Assembly (NCBI GenBank): GCA_963932145.1
Contig: OZ010577.1
Span: forward strand, 15,105,889 to 15,169,888
From: Acanthosepion lycidas
Lineage: Eukaryota; Mollusca; Cephalopoda; Sepiida; Sepiidae
Reading direction: 5' to 3'
DNA: 64,000 nt
Shown: positions 13,065 through 25,797 of the stretch, piece after piece
Position numbering within the stretch: the first letter of the stretch is position 1
Layout of the letters: each line of letters begins with the position of its first letter
Program-made: the position numbers and the translations under genes
Notes under the pieces: model-generated
The model's database searches: none
What the model saw: only the letters and a program-made list of their open reading frames with translations
Told to the model about the DNA's origin: nothing

Positions 13065-16000
13065 GTGAGCGTAGCATGCAAAGGTTACGACTCACGTAAC
13101 AGGGATTTCCTTGAAAAACTGTGTGGACGCAAAATGGGTGATCGCTGTATGTTTCTCTTCTGCCGTGCGTTCTATTTACCTTTACATTCTTTCATTTCAC
13201 TTTATGAACAGGCAAGAGCCTCCTCTAAAACCGGCTTACAATTATTTTTCATTCGAACTCATACAGTGAGCGTAGCATGCAAAGGTTACGACTCACGTAA
13301 CAGGGATTTCCTTGAAAAACTGTGTGGACTTAAAATGGGTGATCGCAGTATGTTTCTCTCCTGCCGTGCGTTCTATTTACCTTTACATTCTTTCATTTCA
13401 CTTTATGAACAGGCAAGGGTCTCCACTAAAACCGGCTTACAAATATTTTTCATTAGAACTCATACAGTGAGCGTAGCATGCAAAGGTTACGACTCACGTA
13501 CCAGGGATTTAGTTGAAAAACTGTGTGGATGCAAAGTGGGTGATCGCTGTATGTTTCTCTCCTGCCGTGCGTTCTATTTACCTTTACATTCTTTCATTTC
13601 ACTTTATGAACAGGCAAGGGTCTCCACTAAAACCGGCTTACAATTATTTTTCATTCGAACTCATACAGTGAGCGTAGCATGCAAAGGTTACGACTCACGT
13701 AACAGGGATTTCCTTGAAAAACTGTGTGGACGCAAAATGGGTGATCGCTGTATGTTTCTCTCCTGCCGTGCGTTCTATTTACCTTTACATTCTTTCATTT
13801 CACTTTATGAACAGGCAAGGGTCTCCACTAAAACCGGCTTACAATTATTTTTCATTCGAACTCATACAGTGAGCGTAGCATGCAAAGGATACTATTCATA
13901 TAACAGGGATTTCCTTGAAAAACTGTGTGGACGCAAAGTGGGTGAACGCTGTATTTTTCTCTCCTGCCGTGCGTTCTATTTACCTTTACATTCTTTCATT
14001 TCACTTTATGAACAAGCAAGAGTCTCCTCTAAAACCGGCTTACAATTATTTTTCATTCGAACTCATACAGTGAGCGTAGCATGCAAAGGTTACGACTCAC
14101 GTAACAGGGATTTACTTGAAAAACTGTGTGGACGCAAAATGGGTGATCGCTGTATGTTTCTCTCCTGCCGTGCGTTCTATTTACCTTTACATTCTTTCAT
14201 TTCACTTTATGAACAAGCAGGAGTCTCCTCTAAAACCGGCTTACAATTATTTTTCATTCGAACTCATACAGTGAGCGTAGCATGCAAAGGTTACGACTCA
14301 CGTAACAGGGATTTACTTGAAAAACTGTGTGGACGCAAAATGGGTGATCGCTGTATGTTTCTCTCCTGCCGTGCGTTCTATTTACCTTTACATTCTTTCA
14401 TTTAACTTTATGAACATGCAAGAGGCTCCTCTAAAAGCTGCTTACAATTATTTTTCATTCGAACTCATACAGTGAGCGTAGCCTGCAAAGGTTACGACTC
14501 ACGTAACAGGGATTTCCTTGAAAAACTGTGTGGACGCAAAGTGGGTGATTGCTGTATGTTTCTCTCCTGCCGTGCGTTCTATTTACCTTTACATTCTTTC
14601 ATTTCACTTTATGAACAGGCAAGGGTCTCCACTAAAACCGGCTTACAATTATTTTTCATTCGAACTCATACACTGAGCGTAGCATGCAAAGGTTACGACT
14701 CACGTAACAGGGATTTCCTTGAAAAACAGTGTGGACGCAAAGTGGGTGATCGCTGTATGTTTCTCTCCTGCCGTGCGTTCTATTTACCTTTACATTCTTT
14801 CATTTCACTTTATGAACAGGCAAGAGCCTCCTCTAAAACCGGCTTACAATTATTTTTCATTCGAACTCATACAGTGAGCGTAGCATGCAAAGGTTACGAC
14901 TCACGTACCAGGGATTTCCTTGAAAAACTGTGTGGATGCAAAGTGGGTGATCGCTGTATGTTTCTCTCCTGCCAGGCGTTCTATTTACCTTTACATTCTT
15001 TCATTTCACTTTATGAACAGGCAAGGGTCTCCACTAAAACCGGCTTACAATTATTTTTCATTCGAACTCATACAGTGAGCGTAGCATGCAAAGGTTACGA
15101 CTCACGTAACAGGGATTTCCTTGAAAAACTGTGTGGACGCAAAATGGGTGATCGCTGTATGTTTCTCTCCTGCCGTGCGTTCTATTTACCTTTACATTCT
15201 TTCATTTCACTTTATGAACAGGCAAGGGTCTCCACTAAAACCGGCTTACAATTATTTTTCATTCGAACTCATACAGTGAGCGTAGCATGCAAAGGATACT
15301 ATTCATATAACAGGGATTTCCTTGAAAAACTGTGTGGACGCAAAGTGGGTGAACGCTGTATTTTTCTCTCCTGCCGTGCGTTCTATTTACCTTTACATTC
15401 TTTCATTTCACTTTATGAACAGGCAAGGGTCTCCACTAAAACCGGCTTACAATTATTTTTCATTCGAACTCATACAGTGAGCGTAGCATGCAAAGGTTAC
15501 GACTCACGTAACAGGGATTTACTTGAAAAACTGTGTGGACGCAAAGTGGGTGATGGCTGTATGTTTCTCTCCTGCCGTGCATTCTATTTACCTTTACATT
15601 CTTTCATTTCACTTTATGAACAGGCAAGAGGCTCCTCTAAAAGCTGCTTACAATTATTTTTCATTCGAACTCATACAGTGAGCGTAGCATGCAAAGGTTA
15701 CGACTCACGTAACAGGGATTTCCTTGAAAAACTGTGTGGACGCAAAGTGGGTGAACGCTGTATTTTTCTCTCCTGCCGTGCGTTCTATTTACCTTTACAT
15801 TCTTTCATTTCACTTTATGAACAAGCAAGAGTCTCCTCTAAAACCGGCTTACAATTATTTTACATTCGAACTCATACAGTGAGCGTAGCATGCAAAGGTT
15901 ACGACTCACGTAACAGGGATTTACTTGAAAAACTGTGTGGACGCAAAGTGGGTGATCGCTGTATGTTTCTCTCGTGCCGTGCGTTCTATTTACCTTTACA

Positions 16001-19000
16001 TTCTTTCATTTCACTTTATGAACAGGCAAGAGCCTCCTCTAAAACCGGCTTACAATTATTTTTCATTCGAACTCATACAGTGAGCGTAGAATGCAAAGGT
16101 TACGACTCACGTAACAGGGATTTCCTTGAAAAACTGTGTGGACGCAAAATGGGTGATCGCTGTATGTTTCTCTCCTGCCGTGCGTTCTATTTCCCTTTAC
16201 ATTCTTTCATTTCACTTTATGAACAGGCAAGAGGCTCCTCTAAAAGCTGCTTACAATTATTTTTCATTCGAACTCATACAGTGAGCGTAGCATGCAAAGG
16301 TTACGACTCACGTAACAGGGATTTCCTTGAAAAACTGTGTGGACGCAAAATGGGTGATCGCTGTATGTTTCTCTCCTGCCGTGCGTTCAATTTACCTTTA
16401 CATTCTTTCATTTCACTTTATGGACAGGCAAGAGGCTCCTCTAAAAGCTGCTTACAATTATTTTTCATTCGAACTCATACAGTGAGCGTAGCATGCAAAG
16501 GTTACGACTCACGTAACAAGGATTTCCTTGAAAAACTGTGTGGACGCAAAATTTGTGATCGCTGTATGTTTCTCTCCTGCAGTGCATTCTATTTACCTTT
16601 ACATTCTTTCATTTCACTTTATGAACAGGCAAGGGTCTCCTCTAAAACCGGCTTACAATTATTTTTCATTCGAACTCATACAGTGAGCGTAGCATGCAAA
16701 GGATACTATTAATATAACAGGGATTTCCTTCAAAAATTGTGTGGACGCAAAGTGGGTGATCGCTGTATGTTTCTCTCCTGCCGTGCGTTCTATTTACCTT
16801 TACATTCTTTCATTTCACTTTATGAACAGGCAAGAGCCTCCTCTAAAACCGGCTTACAATTAACTTTTCATTCGAACTCATACAGTGAGCGTAGCATGCA
16901 AAGGTTACGACTCACGTAACAGGGATTTACTTGAAAAAATGTGTGGACGCAAAGTGTGTGATCGCTGTATGTTTCTCTCCTGCCGTGCGTTCTATTTACC
17001 TTTACATTCTTTCATTTCACTTTATGAACAGGCAAGAGCCTCCTTTAAAACCGGCTTACAATTATTTTTCATTCGAACTCATACAGTGAGCGTAGCATGC
17101 AAAGGTTACGACTCACGTAACGGGGATTTCCATGAAAAACTGTGTGGACGCAAAATGGGTGATCGCTGTATGTTTCTCTCCTGCCGTGCGTTCTATTTAC
17201 CTTTACATTCTTTCATTTCACTTTATGAACAGGCAAGAGCCTCCTCTAAAACCGGCTTACAATTATTTTTCATTCGAACTCATACAGTGAGCGTAGCATG
17301 CAAAGGTTACGACTCACGTAACAGGGATTTCCTTGAAAAACTGTGTGGACGCAAAATAGGTGATCGCTGTATGTTTCTCTCCTGCCGTGCGTTCTATTTA
17401 CCTTTACATTCTTTCATTTCACTTTATGAACAGGAAAGAGCCTCCTCTAAAACCGGCTTACAATTATTTTTCATTCGAACTCATACAGTGAGCGTAGCAT
17501 GCAAAGGTTACGACTCACGTAACAGGGATTTACATGAAAAAATGTGTGTACGCAAAGTGGGTGATCGCTGGATGTTTCTCTCCTGCCGTGCGTTCTATTT
17601 ACCTTTAAATTCTTTCATTTAACTTTATGAACAGGCAAGGGCCTCCTCTAAAACCGGCTTACAATTATTTTTCATTCGAACTCATACAGTGAGCGTGGCA
17701 TGCAAAGGTTACGACTCACGTAACAGGGATTTCCTTGAAAAAATGTGTGGACGCAAAATGGGTGTTCGCTGTATGTTTCTCTCCTGCCGTGCATTCTATT
17801 TACCTTTACATTCTTTCATTTCACTTTATGAACAGGCAAGAGCCTCCTTTAAAACCGGCTTACAATTATATTTCATTCGAACTCATACAGTGAGCGTAGC
17901 ATGCAAAGGTTACGACTCACGTAACAGGGATTTCCTTGAAAAACTGTGTGGACGCAAAATGGGTGATCGCTGTATGTTTCTCTCCTGCCGTGCGTTCTAT
18001 TTACCTTTACATTCTTTCATTTAACTTTATGAACAGGCAAGAGCCTCCTCTAAAACCGGCTTACAATTATTTTTCATTCGAACTCATACAGTGAGCGTAG
18101 CATGCAAAGGATAATATTCATATAACAGGGATTTCCTTGAAAAACTGTGTGGACGCAAAATGGGTGATCGCTGTATGTTTCTCTCCTGCCGTGCGTTCTA
18201 TTTACCTTTACATTCATTCATTTCACTTTATGAACAACCAAGAGCCTCCTCTAAAACCGGATTACAATTATTTTTCATTCGAACTCATACAGTGAGCGTA
18301 GCATGCAAAGGTTACGACTCACGTAACCGGGATTTCCTTGAAAAACTGTGTGGACGCAAAATGGGTGACCGCTGTATGTTTCTCTCCTGCCGTGCGTTCT
18401 ATTTACCTTTACATTCTTTCATTTCACTTTATGAACAGGCAAGAGGCTCCTCTAAAAGCTGCTTACAATTATTTTTCATTCGAACTCATACAGTGAGCGT
18501 AGCATGCAACGGTTACGACTCACGTAACAGGGATTTTCTTGAAAAACTGTGTGGACGCAAAATGGGTGATTGCTGTATGTTTCTCTCCTGCCGTGCGTTC
18601 TATTTACCTTTACATTTTTTCATTTAACTTTATGAACAGGCAAGAGCCTCCTCTAAAACCGGCTTACAATTATTTTTCATTCGAACTCATACAGTGAGCG
18701 TAGCATGCAAAGGTTACGACTCACGTAACAGGGATTTCCTTGAAAAACTGTGTGGACGCAAAATGGGTGATCGCTGTATGTTTCTCTCCTGCCGTGCGTT
18801 CTATTTACCTTTACATTCATTCATTTCACTTTATGAACAACCAAGAGCCTCCTCTAAAACCGGCTTACAATTATTTTTCATTCGAACTCATACAGTGAGC
18901 GTAGCATGCAAAGGTTACGACTCACGTAACAGGGATTTCCTTGAAAAACTGTGTGGACGCAAAATGGGTGATCGCTGTATGTTTCTCTCCTGCCGTGCGT

Positions 19001-22000
19001 TCTATTTACCTTTACATTCTTTCATTTCACTTTATGAAAAGGCAAGAGCATCCTCTAAAACCGGCTTACAATTATTTTTCATTCGACCTCATACAGTGAG
19101 CCTAGCATGCAAAGGTTACGATTCACGTAACAGGGATTTCCTTGAAAAACTGTGTGGACGCAAAATGGGTGATCGCTGTATGTTTCTCTCCTGCCGTGCG
19201 TTCTATTTACCTTTACATTCTTTCATTTCACTTTATGAACAGGCAAGAGCCTCCACTAAAACCGGCTTACAATTATTTTTCATTCGAACTCATACAGTGA
19301 GCGTAGCATGCAAAGGTTACGACTCACGTAACAGGGATTTACTTGAAAAACTGTGTGGACGCAAAGTGGGTGATCGCTGTATGTTTCTCTCCTGCCGTGC
19401 GTTCTATTTACCTTTACATTCTTTCATTTCACTTTATGAACAGGCAAGAGCCTCCTCTAAAACCGGCTTACAATTATTTTTCATTCGAACTCATACACTG
19501 AGCGTAGCATGCAAAGGATACTATTCTCATAACAGGGATTTCCTTGAAAAACTGTGTGTACGCAAAGTGGGTGATCGCTGAATGTTTCTCTCCTGCCGTG
19601 CGTTCTATTTACCTTTACATTCTTTCATTTAACTTTATGAACAGGCAAGAGCCTCCTCTAAAACCGGCTTAAAATTATTTTTCATTTGAACTCATACAGT
19701 GAGCGTAGCATGCAAAGGTTACGACTCACGTAACAGGGATTTCCTTGAAAAACTGTGTGGACGCAAAATGGGTGATCGCTGTATGTTTCTCTCCTGCCGT
19801 GCGTTCTATTTACCTTTACATTCTTTCATTTCACTTTATGAACAGGCAAGAGCCTCCTCTAAAACCGGCTTGCAATTATTTTTCATTCGAACTCATACAC
19901 TGAGCGTAGCATGCGAAGGATACTATTCATATAACAGGGATTTCCTTGAAAAACTGTGTGGACGCAAAGTGGGTGATCGCTGTATGTTTCTCTCCTGACG
20001 TGCGTTCTATTCACCTTTACATTCTTTCATTTAACTTTATGAACAGGCAAGAGCCTCCACTAAAACCGGCTTACAATTATTTTTCATTCGAACTCATACA
20101 GTGAGCGTAGCATGCAAAGGTTACGACTCACGTAACAGGGATTTCCTTGAAAAACTGTGTGGACGCAAAATGGGTGATCGCTGTATGTTTCTCTCCTGCC
20201 GTGCGTTCTATTTACCTTTACATTCTTTCATTTCACTTTATGAAAAGGCAAGAGCCTCCTCTAAAGCCGGCTTACAATTATTTTTCATTCGAACTCATAC
20301 AGTGAGCGTAGCATGCAAAGGTTACGACTCACGTAACAGGGATTTCCTTGAAAAACTGTGTGGACGCAAAATGGGTGATCGCTGTATGTTTCTCTCCTGC
20401 CGTGCGTTCTATTTACCTTTACATTCTTTCATTTCACTTTATGAACAGGCAAGAGCGTCCTCTAAAACCGGCTTACAATTATTTTTCATTCGAACTCATA
20501 CAGTGAGCGTAGCATGCAAAGGTTACGACTCACGTAACAGGGATTTCCTTGACAAACTGTGTGGACGCAAAATGGGTGATCGCTGTATGTTTCTCTCCTG
20601 CCGTGCGTTCTATTTACCTTTACATTCTTTCATTTCACTTTATGAACAGGCAAGAGCCTCCTCTAAAACCGGCTTACAATTATTTTTCATTCGAACTCAT
20701 ACAGGGAGCGTAGCATGCAAATGTTACGACTCACGTAACAGGGATTTCCTTGAAAAACTGTGTGGACGCAAAATGGGTGATCGCAGTATGTTTCTCTCCT
20801 GCCGTGCGTTCTATTTACCTTTACATTCTTTCATTTCGCTTTATGAACAGGCAAGGGTCTCCACTAAAACCGGCTTACAATTATTTTTCATTCGAACTCA
20901 TACAGTGAGCGTAGCATGCAAAGGTTACGACTCACGTAACAGGGATTTACTTGAAAAACTGTGTGGACGCAAAGTGGGTGATCGCTGTATGTTTCTCTCC
21001 TGCCGTGCGTTCTATTTACCTTTACATTCTTTCATTTCACTTTATGAACAGGCAAGGGTCTCCACTAAAACCGGCTTACAATTATTTTTCATTCGAACTC
21101 ATACAGTGAGCGTAGCATGCAAAGGTTACGACTCACGTAACAGGGATTTCCTTGAAAAACTGTGTGGACGCAAAATAGGTGATCGCTGTATGTTTCTCTC
21201 CTGCCGTGCGTTCTATTTACCTTTACATTCTTTCATTTCACTTTATGAACAGGCAAGAGCCTCCTCTAAAAGCTGCTTACAATTATTTTTCATTCGAACT
21301 CATACAGTGAGCGTAGCATGCAAAGGTTACGACTCACGTAACAGGGATTTCCTTGAAAAACTGTGTGGACGCAAAATGGGTGATCGCTGTATGTTTCTCT
21401 CCTGCCGTGCGTTCTATTTACCTTTACATTCTTTCATTTCACTTTATGAACAGGCAAGGGTCTCCACTAAAACCGGCTTACAATTATTTTTCATTCGAAC
21501 TCATACAGTGAGCGTAGCATGCAAAGGATACTATTCATATAACAGGGATTTCCTTGAAAAACTGTGTGGACGCAAAATGGGTGATCGCTGTATGTTTCTC
21601 TCCTGCCGTGCGTTCTATTTACCTTTACATTCTTTCATTTCACTTTATGAAAAGGCAAGAGCCTCCTCTAAACCCGGCTTACAATTATTTTTCATTCGAA
21701 CTCATACAGTGAGCGTAGCATGCAAAGGTTACGACTCACGTAACAGGGATTTCCTTGAATAACTGTGTGGACGCAAAATGGGTGATCGCTGTATGTTTCT
21801 CTCCTGCCGTGCGTTCTATTTACCTTTACAATCTTTCATTTCACTTTATGAACAGGCAAGAGCCTCCTTTAAAACCGGCTTACAATTATTTTTCATTCGA
21901 ACACATACAGTGAGCGTAGCATGCAAAGGTTACGACTCACGTAACAGGGATTTCCTTGAAAAACTGTGTGGACGCAAAATGGGTGATCGCTGTATGTTTC

Positions 22001-24321
22001 TCTCCTGCCGTGCGTTCTATTTACCTTTACATTCTTTCATTTCACTTTATGAACAGGCAAGAGCCTCCTCTAAAACCGGCTTACAATTATTTTTCATTCG
22101 AACTCATACAGGGAGCGTAGCATGCAAATGTTACGACTCACGTAACAGGGATTTCCTTGAAAAACTGTGTGGACGCAAAATGGGTGATCGCAGTATGTTT
22201 CTCTCCTGCCGTGCGTTCTATTTACCTTTACATTCTTTCATTTCACTTTATGAACAGGCAAGGGTCTCCACTAAAACCGGCTTACAATTATTTTTCATTC
22301 GAACTCATACAGTGAGCGTAGCATGCAAAGGTTACGACTCACGTAACAGGGATTTACTTGAAAAACTGTGTGGACGCAAAGTGGGTGATCGCTGTATGTT
22401 TCTCTCCTGCCGTGCGTTCTATTTACCTTTACATTCTTTCATTTCACTTTATGAACAGGCAAGGGTCTCCACTAAAACCGGCTTACAATTATTTTTCATT
22501 CGAACTCATACAGTGAGCGTAGCATGCAAAGGTTACGACTCACGTAACAGGGATTTCCTTGAAAAACTGTGTGGACGCAAAATAGGTGATCGCTGTATGT
22601 TTCTCTCCTGCCGTGCGTTCTATTTACCTTTACATTCTTTCATTTCACTTTATGAACAGGCAAGAGCCTCCTCTAAAAGCTGCTTACAATTATTTTTCAT
22701 TCGAACTAATACAGTGAGCGTAGCATGCAAAGGTTACGACTCACGTAACAGGGATTTCCTTGAAAAACTGTGTGGACGCAAAATGGGTGATCGCTGTATG
22801 TTTCTCTCCTGCCGTGCGTTCTATTTACCTTTACATTCTTTCATTTCACTTTATGAACAGGCAAGGGTCTCCACTAAAACCGGCTTACAATTATTTTTCA
22901 TTCGAACTCATACAGTGAGCGTAGCATGCAAAGGATACTATTCATATAACAGGGATTTCCTTGAAAAACTGTGTGGACGCAAAATGGGTGATCGCTGTAT
23001 GTTTCTCTCCTGCCGTGCGTTCTATTTCCCTTTACATTCTTTCATTTCACTTTATGAAAAGGCAAGAGCCTCCTCTAAACCCGGCTTACAATTATTTTTC
23101 ATTCGAACTCATACAGTGAGCGTAGCATGCAAAGGTTACGACTCACGTAACAGGGATTTCCTTGAAAAACTGTGTGGACGCAAAATGGGTGATCGCTGTA
23201 TGTTTCTCTCCTGCCGTGCGTTCTATTTACCTTTACATTCTTTCATTTCACTTTATGAACAGGCAAGAGCCTCCTCTAAAACCGGCTTACAATTATTTTT
23301 CATTCGAACTCATACAGTGAGCGTAGCATGCAAATGTTACGTCTCACGTAACAGGGATTTCCTTGAAAAACTGTGTGGACGCAAAATGGGTGATCGCTGT
23401 ATGTTTCTCTCCTGCCGTGCGTTCTATTTACCTTTACATTCTTTCATTTCACTTTATGAACAGGCAAGAGCCTCCTCTAAAACCGGCTTACAATTATTTT
23501 TCATTCGAACTCATACAGTGAGCGTAGCATGCAAAGGTTACGACTCACGTAACAGGGATTTCCTTGAAAAACTGTGTGGACGCAAAATGGGTGATCGCAG
23601 TATGTTTCTCTCCTGCCGTGCGTTCTATTTACCTTTACATTCTTTCATTTCACTTTATGAACAGGCAAGAGCCTCCTCTAAAACCGGCTTGCAATTATTT
23701 TTCATTCGAACTCATACAGTGAGCGTAGCATGCAAAGGATACTATTCATATAACAGGGATTTCCTTGAAAAACTGTGTGGCCGCAAGATGGGTGATCGCT
23801 GAATGTTTCTCTCCTACCGAGCGTTCTATTTACCTTTACATTCTTTCATTTAACTTTATGAACAGGCAAGAGCCTCCTCTGAAAGCTGCTTACAATTATT
23901 TTTCATTCGAACTCATACAGTGAGCGTAGCATGCAAAGGTTACGACTCACGTAACAGGGATTTCCTTGAAAAACTGTGTGGACGCAAAATGGGTGATCGC
24001 TGTATGTTTCTCTCCTGCCGTGCGTTCTATTTACCTTTACATTCTTTCATTTCACTTTATGAACAGGCAAGAGCCTCCTCTAAAACCGGCTTACAATTAT
24101 TTTTCATTCGAACTCATACACTGAGCGTAGCATGCAAAGGATACTGTTCATATAACAGGGATTTCCTTGAAAAACTGTGTGGACGCAAAATGGGTGATCG
24201 CTGTATGTTTCTCTCCTGCCGTGCGTTCTATTTACCTTTACATTCTTTCATTTAACTTTATGAACAGGCAAGAGCCTCCTCTAAAACCGGCTTACAATTA
24301 TATTTCATTCGAACTCATACA
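13065..24321. repeat. Array zone 2: seven-unit periodicities
   Basis: About 56 units. The common variant GTCTCCACTAAAACC (unit 154-168) and the linked form GGCTCCTCTAAAAGCTGC dominate. A 7-unit periodicity is visible twice. At 13467-14069 and 14874-15476 three successive units share CGTACCAGGG, GGATGCAAAGTG and GTGAACGCTGTATTTT at a 1,407-bp offset. The second case is the block at 20503-23316. The part from 17.7 to 20.1 kb instead resembles zone 1. B boxes are sparse, about one per 7-8 units. Confidence 0.75.
20503..23316. repeat. Seven-unit higher-order repeat, two copies (1,407 bp each)
   Basis: Copies are about 20503-21909 and 21910-23316. The best tag is ACAGGGAGCGTAG followed by GCAAATGTTACG, at 20704 and 22111, 1,407 bp apart. 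The order of variant units is the same in both: GATCGCAGTATG, the TTACTTG form, GCAAAATAGGTG, the AAAAGCTGC form, a B-box unit, and a unit with TAAACCCGGC. Differences I saw include TTCGCTTTA near 20838, GAACTAATAC near 22706 and TATTTCCCTT near 23027. A degraded third round may start at 23317. Confidence 0.88.
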
Positions 24322-24723
24322 GTAAGCGTAGCATGCAAAGGTTACGACTCACGTAACAGGGATTTCCTTAAAAAACTGTGTGGACGCAAAATGGGTGATC
24401 GCTGTATGTTTCTCTCCTGCCGTGCGTTCTATTTACCTTTACATTCTTTCATTTAACTTTATGAACAGGCAAGAGCCTCCTCTGAAACCGGCTTACAATT
24501 ATTTTTCATTCGAACTCATACAGTGAGCGTAGCATGCAAAGGTTACGACTCACGTAACAGGGATTTCCTTGAAAACCTGTGTGGACGCAAAGTGGGTGAT
24601 CGCTGTATGTTTCTCTCCTGCCGTGCGTTCTATTTACCTTTACATTCTTTCATTTCACTTTATGAACAGGCAAGAGCCTCCTATAAAACCGGCTTGCAAT
24701 TATTTTTCATTCGAACTCATACA

Positions 24724-25797
24724 CTGAGCGTAGCATGCAAAGGATACTATTCATATAACAGGGATTTCCTTGAAAAACTGTGTGGACGCAAAGTGGGTGA
24801 TCGCTGTATGTTTCTCTCCTGACGTGCGTTCTATTTACCTTTACATTCTTTCATTTAACTTTATGAACAGGTAAGAGCCTCCACTAAAACCGGCTTACAA
24901 TTATTTTTCATTCGAACTCATACACTGAGCGTAGCATGCAAAGGATACTATTCATATAACAGGGATTTCCTTGAAAAACTGTGTGGACGCAAAGTGGGTG
25001 ATCGCTGTATGTTTCTCTCCTGCCGTGCGTTCTATTTACCTTTACATTCTTTCATTTAACTTTATGAACAGGCAAGAGCCTCCTCTAAAACCGTCTTACA
25101 ATTATTTTTCATTCGAACTCATACAGTGAGCGTAGCATGCAAAGGTTACGACTCACGTAACAGGGATTTCCTTGAAAAACTGTGTGGACGCAAAATGGGT
25201 GATCGCTGTATGTTTCTCTCCTACCGTGCGTTCTATTTACCTTTACATTCTTTCATTTCACTTTATGAACAGGCAAGGGCCTCCTCCAAAACCGGCTTAC
25301 AATTATTTTTCATTTGAACTCATACAGTGAGCGTAGCATGCAAAGGTTACGACTCACGTAACAGGGATTTCCTTGAAAAACTGTGTGGACGCAAAGTGGG
25401 TGATCGCTGTATGTTTCTCTCCTGGCGTGCGTTCTATTTACCTTTACATTCTTTCATTTCACTTTATGAACAGGCAAGAGGCTCCTCTAAAAGCTGCTTA
25501 CAATTATTTTTCATTCGAACTCATACAGTGAGAGTAGCATGCAAAGGGTACGACTCACGTAACAGGGATTTCCTTGAAAAACTGTGTGGACGCAAAGTGG
25601 GTGATCGCTGTATGTTTCTCTCCTGCCGTGCGTTCTATTTACCTTTACATTCTTTCATTTCACTTTATGAACAGGCAAGAGCCTCCTCTAAAGCCGGCTT
25701 ACAATTATTTTTCATTCGAACTCATACAGTGAGCGTAGCATGCTAAGGTTACGACTCACGTAACAGTGATTTCCTTGAAAAACTGTGTGGACGCAAA
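24724..25797. repeat. Segment shared with 30955-32028 (31-unit offset)
   Basis: Markers match at 6,231 bp: CTCCTGACGTGCG, GAACAGGTAAGAGCC (gtaag at 24871 and 31102), the GTGAGAGTAGC unit, and GCATGCTAAGG (near 25740 and 31971). The pair brackets the 10-unit block, so a 31-unit stretch containing one or both 10-mers may once have been the amplified unit. Confidence 0.85.
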
